In this document: positions 24,489-34,592 of the stretch, in pieces
Layout: every line of letters begins with the position of its first letter
Position numbering within the stretch: position 1 is the stretch's first letter
Source: Hydractinia symbiolongicarpus
Taxonomy: Eukaryota; Cnidaria; Hydrozoa; Anthoathecata; Hydractiniidae
NCBI RefSeq assembly: GCF_029227915.1
Contig: NC_079888.1
Coordinates: 17,586,001 to 17,650,000, forward strand
Direction of reading: 5' to 3'
Length of the DNA: 64,000 bases
Translations under genes and position numbers: made by a program
The notes under the pieces: model-generated
The model's input: only the letters and a program-made list of their open reading frames with translations
Database searches by the model: none
What the model was told of the DNA's origin: nothing

Positions 24489-26233
24489 TAGTATATATTC
24501 GCCGACAACAGTACATACAAAAAATGTTGTCATATAAGTGTTAACAATATGACAGGGGCAAGTAGAAGACATATTTTGTCTTATTATCAAGCCCCTTAAA
24601 GCGAGCAAAATTTAATTACAATCTATGGCCTAAATTAACAAAAAAAGTAGAGTAAAAAAAGAAAGATAAAGCCATTTTGAATTAGCAGAGGTCTTAATGT
24701 CTTGTTTAGAAGAATACTGATTTTTAAAGGAGTCAACAGTTTTAGCCGTTGTAAATCGTTAATTATACAACATTTACAGTTGATAACTGGTCCGAGAAGA
24801 TTCTAGACGTAAGATTTAGTTTAACTTTATACATAAAGATATGTGTTTGTAGAATGTCGAGGTTATACACGTTTAGAGTTTTAATTTTTTGTCAAATAGT
24901 TTCTGCAGTAGTGTATCTATCGGCATTGAGAATTATTCTTACAGCATGTTTCAGTTTAGAATACATTTGTTTACATTTATTTTTACTTGTTGATACCCAT
25001 GCCCATTTATTTCCATATGAGATGTATGAATGAATGAGAAATAGAGTCATTTTAGATAATTAACATTTAAGTACGGTTTAGATTTAAATGACGTTTTAGG
25101 CCAAAATTGGTATTTGTTTTTGACAAAATTTGGCACATTTAACAAAAAAAGTATGCTGAACATAATTGTGATATCATAATTTTGATTTTTGTCACCTAAA
25201 TGTCATTTTAGGCCAAAATTGGTTCAAAAATTAAAACTACTTTATTTCCGACAAAATTTAGCACAGTTAACAAAAAAAGTGTGCTGAACATGATGGTGTC
25301 GTCAAAATTTTGATTTTTTGTCACTTAAATGCCCTTTTAGACCATAAACGTTTCAATCGCGCGACTTTTAACCATGAATAATAGGCTGTATTTTTTGTTA
25401 TCAGAAATTGTAGAATTGGTTCACATTTCACGATGTTTCATAGTTGTGCACTTTTAAAAACGAGATAGGGGGGGGGGGGGGGGTTACTGAATTACTAAAT
25501 TTCGCAAATCATAGGTGGGGCTTGAGGTCTTTCTTCTTCCTGTCAGTCAGTTCAAGAAGATCTCACAAATCAATGTTGAAAAATAACTGGATAGTGTATA
25601 ACAAATATTATTGCCTATCTAAATAGAAAAATATGTCGTGTCTAACTTCGTAACAGAAGTCGCAATCTGATAGACAGCTTTTTGTAAACTTTATTCGCGA
25701 GTTTGTCTGATATATAAAACACTTAAGTAGGGCGGCGCTTATTTCGTATTCTAAAATATAGATTCAGCGCTTATTGAAGGGCGGCGCTAATTAGAGGGCG
25801 GCGCTAAAAAGCAATGTGCAGTGCATAGAGATTTTGTCCTTAGTATCCATAGTAACTTTGTTTGTTGAGGATTTTTCATCCGAGAAGGAAAAAACGAGAA
25901 AAAGTGTATTGGGAGAATTTTTCTTCTCCGCAATCATTATTTTGAAACGTTTTTATATACGAATATGCTAAGAATATCAGGCTGGTATTTACTTAAAAAT
26001 TAAGAACATCTTAAAAATAATCTTCAGGCTGATCTTCCAAAGTAAGGAAAATTTAAACGAGTCATTATTTATGCGTTTCTAAACTAACAAAACCTCACCC
26101 TGCTCTGATTTTTTTGTTAAAAAAACATGAAAGAAGAGGAAGCAGTCATTCAGGCCGGGCTACTTTAGGCAAGCCGTAACATCTATAAATTTTGCATATG
26201 CGCATGCGTTAATTCCCAGAATTTTTTGCAGAA

Positions 26234-29200
26234 ATGGCAGCCAGGAGTTGTGATGCTGGAATGAAGTTCGGCCATGTTCTGGTTAAAGATGGATGTATAT
26301 TTTTGAAGTCTGCTCTTTCCTTTGCATTTGTCAATATTAAACCTGTTGTGTCTGGACGTATCTTTTATTGCCTTAAATTTCAACCCAGCCATTCATAAGA
26401 ATAAATTGGTCATTATTTTCATAGAAGGTAAAAAAGGGGTATTTTTCCGTAGATTACTAAAAGTACACGGCTGTTTCGTGGCTGGTACTGTTCTGCCCGG
26501 ATAAAGAACATTGGCCTGATTAAGTACGGCAGCTTGCCCCAGTTAAGAACAGGGCAGAAAATACATAATCAGGGCAACGTAATCAGGACAGGGCGGCTTA
26601 GTACTCAAAAAAATATTATTTGGCACTTATAAAAGGAACATAATCAGGGCAGGCCAGTTTATATATGACAGTCTAATATCATTTCTCATTTATTATAGAA
26701 CGCACATAATCGGGGCGGGCCGACTTATGTATGACAGTCAAATATTATTCGAGACTTGTAGAACAAATATAATCGGGGCCCACTGCTTTGATATCATTTG
26801 TCATCACTTCTGACAAGCAAATAGCCCTGCTAGCAAAGTTGTTGTTGTTCTCAAATGAAACGAAATTTCGTGGCAAATACTAAATTTTGTAATTCGCAAG
26901 TTTAATAAACAGGCCGTTTTCGCAATCTGGGCAGAACAGTACTTCCTACTAGTAGGAACCAGCAGTATTTTGAAGTAACCACTACAGAACCACCAGTATA
27001 TGAAGTAACCACCAGAGAACCAGTTGATTTTTTAAGTAACCACAGTGGAAACAATCCACTAACTATAGGTTTTAGTGATTTTCTGGGCTAGCCACCTTAA
27101 ATATTTATTATTATTTTAAGAACCAGCAGTTATCATTAATTTACTCCAGAAAGGGGCCTTCAAAATTTTTTTTCGGGCCCCGTTAGCAGGATATCGCTGC
27201 TAAGGGGGGAGGGGGTCTGAAGTTTGAAAATAAAATCCGCTAGGGATTGAGAAATTTATAGAGTTCGTTTGTGGCCTGAAAATTCTTTGTTGTTCATGAG
27301 CATAATTCCTCTTGTCATCAATTCCGATAAATTTTATCTACAAAACATGACCCCGAGGCTTCCAAGATTTATCCGAATGTGTGTATTTCACGGACAGAAA
27401 TCCGCTAAAAGAGGGGGGAGAGGGTCTAAATCTTAACGACAATATCTAATGGGGCCCAAAAAAAATTTTTTAAAGGCTCCTAAGGCCGCAGCATCGATGC
27501 AAAGGTGTTGTGATTTTTATTCACAACATGTCATGACCTTAAAATATCCAAATATGATAAATAAAAGAGCACCTAGTTCCCAGGGCTTTTTTCTGATAAT
27601 TTATGCTCTTGCTAACTATAGCTACTTTTAAGGTTACTGTAAAGGAAAAAACTCACTTAATGAGTAGTCTCAAAAAAACTCTTATAATTTATCAATACTT
27701 TTATAGTTTTTTTTGTTTCTGAATGCTTTTTTGATGGTGCTATTTTCGTGAGATGGTAATTTTCCAAAAAGAAAATGTAATAAAATAAACACACACCAAT
27801 TTTTTTTCACCGTACGTTTTAAAATGGCTTCTTTTTCCAAACGTGTGGTCGCAGACTTCTCGTTTTCGCACCATTATATTCAGCATAAATTAAATTCAAA
27901 AAGGTTCCCGGTTTTTTTCTAATAACATCGTTATGAAATTATTTGTAATTATATATAATCATTCAAAAAAATGCATATTTTTTTCTTTCTGTCGTCATAA
28001 TTCTCTAATCAGTAATTTATACAAAAAAATCTGGGAACCTTTTGTGCATAATTTATTCAGCTTTTCATCACCGAAAATTTCAATGAGCCAATAGGAAGCT
28101 TTTGGAAAAAGAGACCACAAACGTAAAGGAATGTATGCAAAAATTTACTAACGAGATATTTGTTTTTAAAGATTTTCGTAGGTGTTATAAAAATGTGTGA
28201 ACTGAGTATGCAGAAAGATGATAGAGGTGCGAACTTTTTCTTTATGCTGAATATGCGTGCACGCGCTCAGAATCATTAATAGACAGAAGTCAGGTTTACA
28301 AGAGACAGCTCATATGCATATTCCTTAACTTTGATTTTTTTTAATTCGATAGTGAAAGTAAACTATCTAAAAAATATTATTGTGCATATTTTTATACGGG
28401 AGTTCCATATTATGCATAATGTTTACAAAAAATACTCCTTTTGCACATATTTTTTCAAAGGTGTGAAGGATATAACAGCTCTAAAAAAGCTTTTTCCAGA
28501 AAAAAGGGATGTTCCAAATATTTTCATAGACTATAAAATGTCATTGGAAAGAGAATTTTTTTTCCATATGTCATGAATTTTTTGCAAAAAACCTAAAAAA
28601 AAGATTGTTTCCTTTACAGTAACCTTAAGTTGTTTTTAGGAGGTCCAATAAATGCATATATAAATATTATGCATATATTATACATAAACTTTTTTAACTC
28701 CTTTCTTTTCAAGCACTTTCTTCCAACTGTCTGCAAGAAGTTGAATTTCTGGAAAGCTTGGGGCAACTTTAGGATAGTGCGCAGGGTTCGTATTAGAACA
28801 GTAAATAGGTTCGCAAAAAAATCGCCACTCTGTAACGAATTAAACCACTATCTAGATGTGACCTGGGAACACTGTAGATCAATTACCACTGGCTTGTTCA
28901 TTAGTAGCTACTTTATTTTTGACGAGAACTTGTATTTCTTGTGACCTGCGAGCTTTACTTTTTCCTGCGTTTTTGATTTTTTTGTTGGAGACAAGTGGAA
29001 GACGTTTAAACTTGTGAACCCCAATCACAAGAACTAAGCGTTTGAGCTAGTGATTCTCTCAGTTTTAACTTTCTTATAGCCAAAATAATGTTTCAAAGAT
29101 GAAATAAGTTTGTTTTTATAGCATGCTGTAAGAAAATATTCAAAATTTAATTAGTGTTTCAGATGTTCTTAACTAGTTTTCGTGAACATTACTACACAAG

Positions 29201-32200
29201 TTATATGCACTATACTGATTAAAGTTGCTTTCACAAAAAATATGTTTGTTTTATACATAAGTCTTGTAGTAAAATGCTATTTATAGTACTGTCCAGATAA
29301 AAGCGTGCACGTACGCTCAACTTGCAAAAATAATTGCTTTCATTAAAAAAATTAAAAAAACAATAGAATAGCGAGTTCCTTTCAAATCACGCGCAACAAA
29401 TTGCTTTGGGTTAAATTTTTAAACTGTGATTTAAGCATTTCTATCGCTATTAAAATGCGTTCTAAAAAGCATTTTTATCACTGTTTTTTATTCTTAAACT
29501 TTTAAAACAAGATCTGAAAAGGCATTTCTACCGCCTTTTAAGATGGTGAGTTTTTTTTTACATAATTAGTTTACGAAAGGTTATTTTCCAACTATATATC
29601 CATATTTTTTCTGTTATAACACACTTGTCACGATTTTATGGCTAGTATACTATTATCTTTCACCAAAAATATTCAGCCTCAACAATTCCTCTTTAAAATA
29701 AAATTCATGAATAATTAATTAGTTCTGCTGAATATAGTTTAAGTCTACGTGCTTGCAAAATTGTGCAGAAAGAAATGGTGTAATTATTAAAGAGAAACGT
29801 TGATAACAACAAAGATGGCGCATTATGTAGAAATTTAAGACAATTTTCATTATGTTACACTGTACAAGCTTTAACTTTCGATAGCATTTTCGTTTTAGTT
29901 TAAAATTTTCAGATATGCTTGGTGAATCATGCAGCCATGATACGGTATGCGAAAATCTTTTTATTCGGACTATTTATCTTTTAACAGCGTTTGATGCAGC
30001 AGGGGATGCTAACAAAGAATCTTTTGAAAAAACAAAAAGCTATTGTTAAAAAATAAGAATGAACAAAAAAAATCTGCACACAGTTTTAAATGGTTAACCC
30101 AAGGTTCATTTAAAAACGGAAGCCGATAAAAAATAACGAGATTGTAAAAAGTTGGAGCTCGTAGAAGCCGATTTTTTTCTTGTTTATGATACATTTTTAG
30201 ATAGAAGTTTCTGCTGACTCAGCAATTTTAGTGTTAAGTTAAAATCATTTTATTATGTATTATAGGGCTATATTTTCAGGAAATAGTAAAAAAATATGGT
30301 ATAGATAAAACACTGAGTAAATAATTAAGCTATTTGAACAGCTAAGGGTTACTGCCACCTTAAAAATATGCGATTCACAAAGAAAATTGACACAGATGCA
30401 CACACACACGCACTTTAAGATAGAAATCCATGTTGACAGACATACATACACAGAGCGTACAAACGCTCACGCACAGTACTAAAGGATCAGTTCATAAGTG
30501 TCCGGAAAAAATCTGTTGAGTTTATATTTTATAACAGACTTTGATAATGTGATAAAGGATAATTTTTTGTAAATTATTCCAGGAAGTAGTGCATTGGGAT
30601 CTAATTAAGTTGGTACCATAGTAAGTAGTGTTTGAGAGCAAGTGGTCGAGCATTCCAGCAGTTTTGTTCCTGGTATTGTAATGAAGTTGATGGATCAGTG
30701 TGAACATTTTTAATAAAGGGAATGTTGGAGATTTGTACATCAGAAAATTTTAAAAGACCAAGTTGATAGAAGATAGGTTCTGTTGTAGCAGTAGATTAAG
30801 GAAAAGTTAGCAATCGAACAGCCTTATTTTGCAATATAGGATGACGTCGAGAAGAAGACTGAGATATTTGACACAGGTGGTTTGGGAGATATTTTTGCCA
30901 TTAACTTTAAGATTGAAGGTCCAATTGATTGATTTGTTTTTAGGTTTAAATATGATAAATTCTGCTTCGATGGCATTGAGAGATATTTTGTTGGCATTTA
31001 ACCATGTGCAGAGGTGCTTCAGGTTGATTTCTACATGTTTGGAAAGTTGTTTAACATTCCAGCTTGAATGGAGGGGATTTGTGTCATCAGCAAATAGGTA
31101 AACTTGACCATATGTTATCGCATTGATAAGATCATTGACATAAATAAGGAAAAGAAGAGGTCCTTATACTGAGCCTTCAGGAACCCCATGATTTATTAAC
31201 AGAGTGTTGGAGTGTTGGCCATAAATATTTACACATATGGAAATAACCTGCACACAATGGTTCGCAAAATTAACGCATGTAGCATTACCTACCATTTTGA
31301 ACTTATATAAATTCAGCTGGCACAGAAAACAGTAAAGATATATTAAAGAACTTAAATGTTACTCAAGTTCAGGTTCTTCATCTTTAAACAGATGATCAAT
31401 ATCATCAAGATGTGTCATTTTTAAAGGCTACGTATTTTCGGTCTCTTTGATGTTTATTATACCGTTATACGCCCAAAAACTCGTTATTTTCTAGTCATTG
31501 TAAAGGGACTTGCATTCACCCCACAACATTCTGTAATACGGACACAAGTTATTATTAACATAAATTCTACATTGACCCAGAGCAATGTCATTTAAACGAT
31601 TATTATTTTTTTAGATTTTTCTTTTTTCAATGAAATTGTTCAGCAATTTTATGATTAAAGAATCGTACAATGGTTCTTAGAGGTTCCGTATGATTTCTTC
31701 TAGATTTATTGGAAGGAAGCCAGTGTCAGGCTTCAATGTCAAAACTTTTAATTTTAATATCTAGAACTTCACCAATTTCTATAACTTTTACGATCCTAAT
31801 ACGATATCATGGGATATCGTATTAGGAATACCTGCAATTTTAATATTGTTCTTTGTACATATTGTTGCAGTTTGGTTACATCGCGTTCTTTGTCTGTTAT
31901 AAGCTCGTCTTTCTCTTCAAGTTCAAGTTTTTTTACAATTTTTTTCAGTGATCTGTTCTCTGCATACAGCATTTCTATAATTTTGTCTCTAGTCTCTGAG
32001 ATAACTTTTGTTAAGTCAGCTTTTAAAGTCAGGATGGAGGTTTTTAGACCTTGAATTTCATAGAGTAGAAACTCCCCAGTCGCAGGTGAACTTTGTGAAT
32101 CTTCCATATCTTCGTACTTTTTTTTTGTAAAGTGCAGGAAGGTTAGTAAGAAAATAAATGGATAGTTGCAGATATTAGATGCAAATCTTAACAATTGGCT

Positions 32201-34143
32201 TCTTGCCTGTTGACCCCCTTTTTTCCGCGCCAAAAAGTTCTTTCTCTAAGCACGTCCGATCACTTTGCAAGCTACTAGCTAACTGAGTACTCTGGGAAAA
32301 TTCAATGTACATTTTGGATTTTTGTCATTTTTTTTTGTAATATATGAAAAAATTAGAACACAAACCTCATATTTTGTCTAAAATTTTCTAAGCCAACAAT
32401 TACAGGTATGTCAACTGTGGTGAATAAATCAATAAATCAGAATGTGGCTATCTTTGAAGGCCTTAAAATCTGTTTCTCTCAAACAAAAGCCTTGGTGCAA
32501 AAAAATTTGTCTCTGCAAACACCTAAATTCAGATCCACCAATAAACACAAAATAATCACTGTTTTTTATTCTAAAAGGTCAAAAACATGTCCTTATAAAG
32601 CTCCACAATCTCAGCATATGATACATTTTGCGAAGCCTTGAAGTTAGAATTTCAGTAAATCGTGGGGGTAAACAATGTCTTGTTTATGACCAATCCATTG
32701 ATGTCAAATACATAAAGATGTGATGAAAACTATGACACATACATTTGCTTGCATAAAATTATTTTTTGCTTATAAATTTCTCGATATGTTAATCATGCAT
32801 GATTTGCTTTGCACTTGTATGATCAAATATTAAAAACTTCGAAGATAATAATGATCCTTAACAAAATTTATGTAGATGTTCTTGTGGCACCAAAAAGGTG
32901 TCTTGAAAGATTCTCTGATCTCACACCAGAAGAAGTTAGTGATGTCTTTATGACTGTTCAAAATGTATCAAGTGTTATCCAAAAACATTTTGAAGCAGAT
33001 TCCATGACAATAGCAGTCCAGGTAAGATTATTAAGTATCTGGTTGTCAATATCAACTCATGTAAATTAAGTTGACATTGGCAAGTATGTTAAAATAAAAA
33101 CAAGCATGAAAAGAACGATGATCTTGACTGGATTAAAACTTTTCATTTTTAATCCCAGCAATGAATGAGTGTTTTACAGTTAAAACGTCAATGAAACATC
33201 ATTCAGTGTGACTATTAAGTTTAAAATGATTTTTTTAGGATGGTCCTGAAGCTGGACAAACAGTAAAGGTATGCTGTTTCATTCAATGTACTTTAAAATG
33301 TAAAAAAAAAAAACAAGATATAGATATACATTGAACTTTTTAGTTTGCATATATTTTTAGCATGTCCATGTGCATATACTTCCTCGTAAAGCTGGAGATT
33401 TCACTCACAATGATGACATTTACAAAAAGGTAAAAACAAACTGAACTATCCATACAATTATAGTTGTATATTTGTCTCTAAAAAATGTGTCCATTCTTGC
33501 CCCTGGGTGACAAACAAATTCAAATAAGAAGATCAGTTATAATTTTTTTTTTTACAATTTTGTTATAAACCTTTTTTATAAAGCTAATTGTCAGTCCTGG
33601 GAAAAAAACAATAAGAATTTTTCACTTTGTTATTCGCAGCTTGAAGATTTTGTGCATGATTAGCATCACATGATTTTGGCAGAATAACAAAATTGTGGCT
33701 ATTTTATAGAGATAAAACTTAAATATTGTCTATCAGAAACCTTTTTTACAAAACCTAACCATTGCTACAAAATTGTCACAATTATCACCATTTACATTCA
33801 TTATCTCCTATATTAAAACCTTTATTTTGTTTCCGTGCCACAGACACACGAAATGCAATATATAAAGGACTGGTTTATACTTATTGGCAATCTTGGTCTA
33901 AAATAGCTAAGTTTTGTTGACGCTAGTATTTTTCATTATTATTTTTTTCTTTATTCTATGTTAATTTCTCTGGGTTAAATAATCTACATTCAAATGAAAT
34001 TTCATATTTTTTAGTTAGAGATGCATGACAAAGACTTATCCAAAGACCTTCATGGATATAATGAAACAGTAAAGCTGCCAAAACTGAGAACAGAAAAACA
34101 AATGGCAGCCGAAGCTTCAATTTTAAAGTCTTATTTTGTATAA
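26234..34143 (+). CDS. FHIT: FHIT, bis(5'-adenosyl)-triphosphatase
   Basis: This histidine-triad enzyme hydrolyses diadenosine triphosphate (Ap3A) to AMP and ADP. Coding exons: 26234-26357, 32876-33021, 33239-33268, 33361-33429, 34015-34143, totalling 498 nt, 165 aa. Exon 1 gives MKFGHVLVKDG and FAFVNIKPVVSG. Exon 2 resumes with HVLVAPKRCLERF. Exons 3 and 4 give DGPEAGQTVK and HVHVHILPRKAGDF, the catalytic triad being His-x-His-x-His. The end, EKQMAAEASILKSYFV, matches the family C-terminus. The start is the first ATG in the exon and adds about nine residues before the usual start. PVVPGH of other FHITs is PVVSGH here. The 6.5-kb first intron has U12-type signals and is full of transposons. 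Confidence 0.95.
26485..26942. mobile_element. 458-bp element with 18-bp TIRs
   Basis: The left end GTACTGTTCTGCCCGGAT and the reverse complement of 26925-26942 (GTACTGTTCTGCCCAGAT) differ at one base. Inside, the motif CATAATCAGGGCAGGCC recurs in degenerate form at least three times. There is no coding frame. I could not assign a superfamily or define a target-site duplication. Confidence 0.65.
27150..27485. mobile_element. Short TIR element (GGGCC-rich ends)
   Basis: The left end reads AGGGGCCTTCAAAATTTTTT then GGGCCCCGTTAG. The reverse complement of the right end reads AGGAGCCTTTAAAAAATTTTT then GGGCCCCATTAG. The inner edges repeat AATCCGCTA and GGGGGGAG...GGGTCT. It is about 335 bp, non-coding and of unassigned superfamily. 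Confidence 0.5.
27632..28624. mobile_element. 993-bp piggyBac-type non-autonomous element
   Basis: The ends are perfect inverted repeats, GGTTACTGTAAAGGAAA at 27632 and its complement ending at 28624. Both are flanked by TTAA (27628-27631 and 28625-28628), the piggyBac target duplication. An inner foldback pairs CCAAACGTGTGGTC (about 27837) with GACCACAAACG (about 28111) and AAAAGGTTCCCGG with CTGGGAACCTTTT. No transposase is encoded. It sits in FHIT intron 1. Confidence 0.75.
29612..29890 (-). repeat. Dispersed repeat, inverted partner at 44345-44610
   Basis: The reverse complement of this stretch matches about 44345-44610. Shared landmarks include CACGATTTTATGGCTA, CTTTCACCAAAAATATTC, CAATTCCTCTTTAAA, GTTCTGCTGAATATAG and GATGGCGCATTATG. 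The two copies are oppositely oriented, one in FHIT intron 1 and one inside the symporter pseudogene. They are probably two insertions of one AT-rich MITE family whose termini I could not define. Confidence 0.65.
30490..32240 (-). mobile_element. Degenerate LINE (coiled-coil ORF1 plus partial reverse transcriptase)
   Basis: On the minus strand, 32233-31796 is an open frame with a coiled coil (NRSLKKIVKKLELEEKDELI), typical of LINE ORF1. It continues in broken frames through DIEAWHRLPSN and NNLCPYYRMLWGECKSLYN to about 31370. At 31195-30780 a second frame has reverse-transcriptase motifs GVPEGSV-stop-GPLLFLIYVNDL and YLFADDTN, then LNANKISLN. It ends near 30520 with the clade's C-terminal NTRNK and TSWNNLQ. 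The stretch between ORF1 and the RT motifs is far too short for a whole ORF2, so the copy is internally deleted and inactive. It lies antisense in FHIT intron 1. Confidence 0.7.
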
Positions 34144-34592
34144 ACACTTACCAAAAATGAAGAATCAGTCTGCCTGTAAATAATATGCAGAAACTGATAT
34201 CTATAGGAAGATTTCTTTCGTTTCAGACATTGGGCAGTTGTGTTACTAAGTGTAAAGTAATCATCACTATTTTTTTTACTTGCTACCCTCCATAAATATA
34301 TCCAGACAACGACTTTTTTTGCTATGTTTCAAATTGGTAAAAGCTGCGAAAGTGCTAATTTTAAATGTATGGATGAAATATAATATTTTAAACTCCCAGT
34401 TTTGCAAAGACTTTGCAAGCGTTACCATTTTGCATGACAAACAGATAGAAAAACATACAGGTATTATGATAAAAAGACAATTCTTATTATTTTTTTGTGG
34501 AAAATTAATGTGCTGGTTTTTCATGATATCCAAAATTTAAAAAAAATTAATAATATTAATATTGAATAAGTCAGAAACATTGTGGTTCCATG

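Larger units (their letters stand above)
22976..26233. other. Divergent intergenic region, OTUD5 to FHIT
   Basis: The starts of OTUD5 (minus) and FHIT (plus) face away from each other across 3.3 kb. It contains a SINE inside a probable Tigger-type MITE (23669-24488) and a two-to-three copy tandem repeat of about 112-129 bp at 25090-25345 (TTTTAGGCCAAAATTGG). There is also a run of about 14 G near 25469 and two related short blocks rich in GAGGGCGGCGCT (23364-23410 and 25730-25815). I see no conserved coding exon here. Confidence 0.6.
26358..32875 (+). other. U12-type GT-AG intron 1 of FHIT
   Basis: The donor is GTATCTTTT, one base from the minor-spliceosome consensus GTATCCTTT. Near the 3' end, TCCTTAAC at about 32855-32862 is an exact U12 branch-site motif, 13 nt before the terminal AG. 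The splice joins C to AT, making the His of the conserved PGHVLV block. At 6518 bp it is the longest coding-region intron in the window. It holds two TIR elements, a piggyBac-type element and a LINE remnant. Confidence 0.8.
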
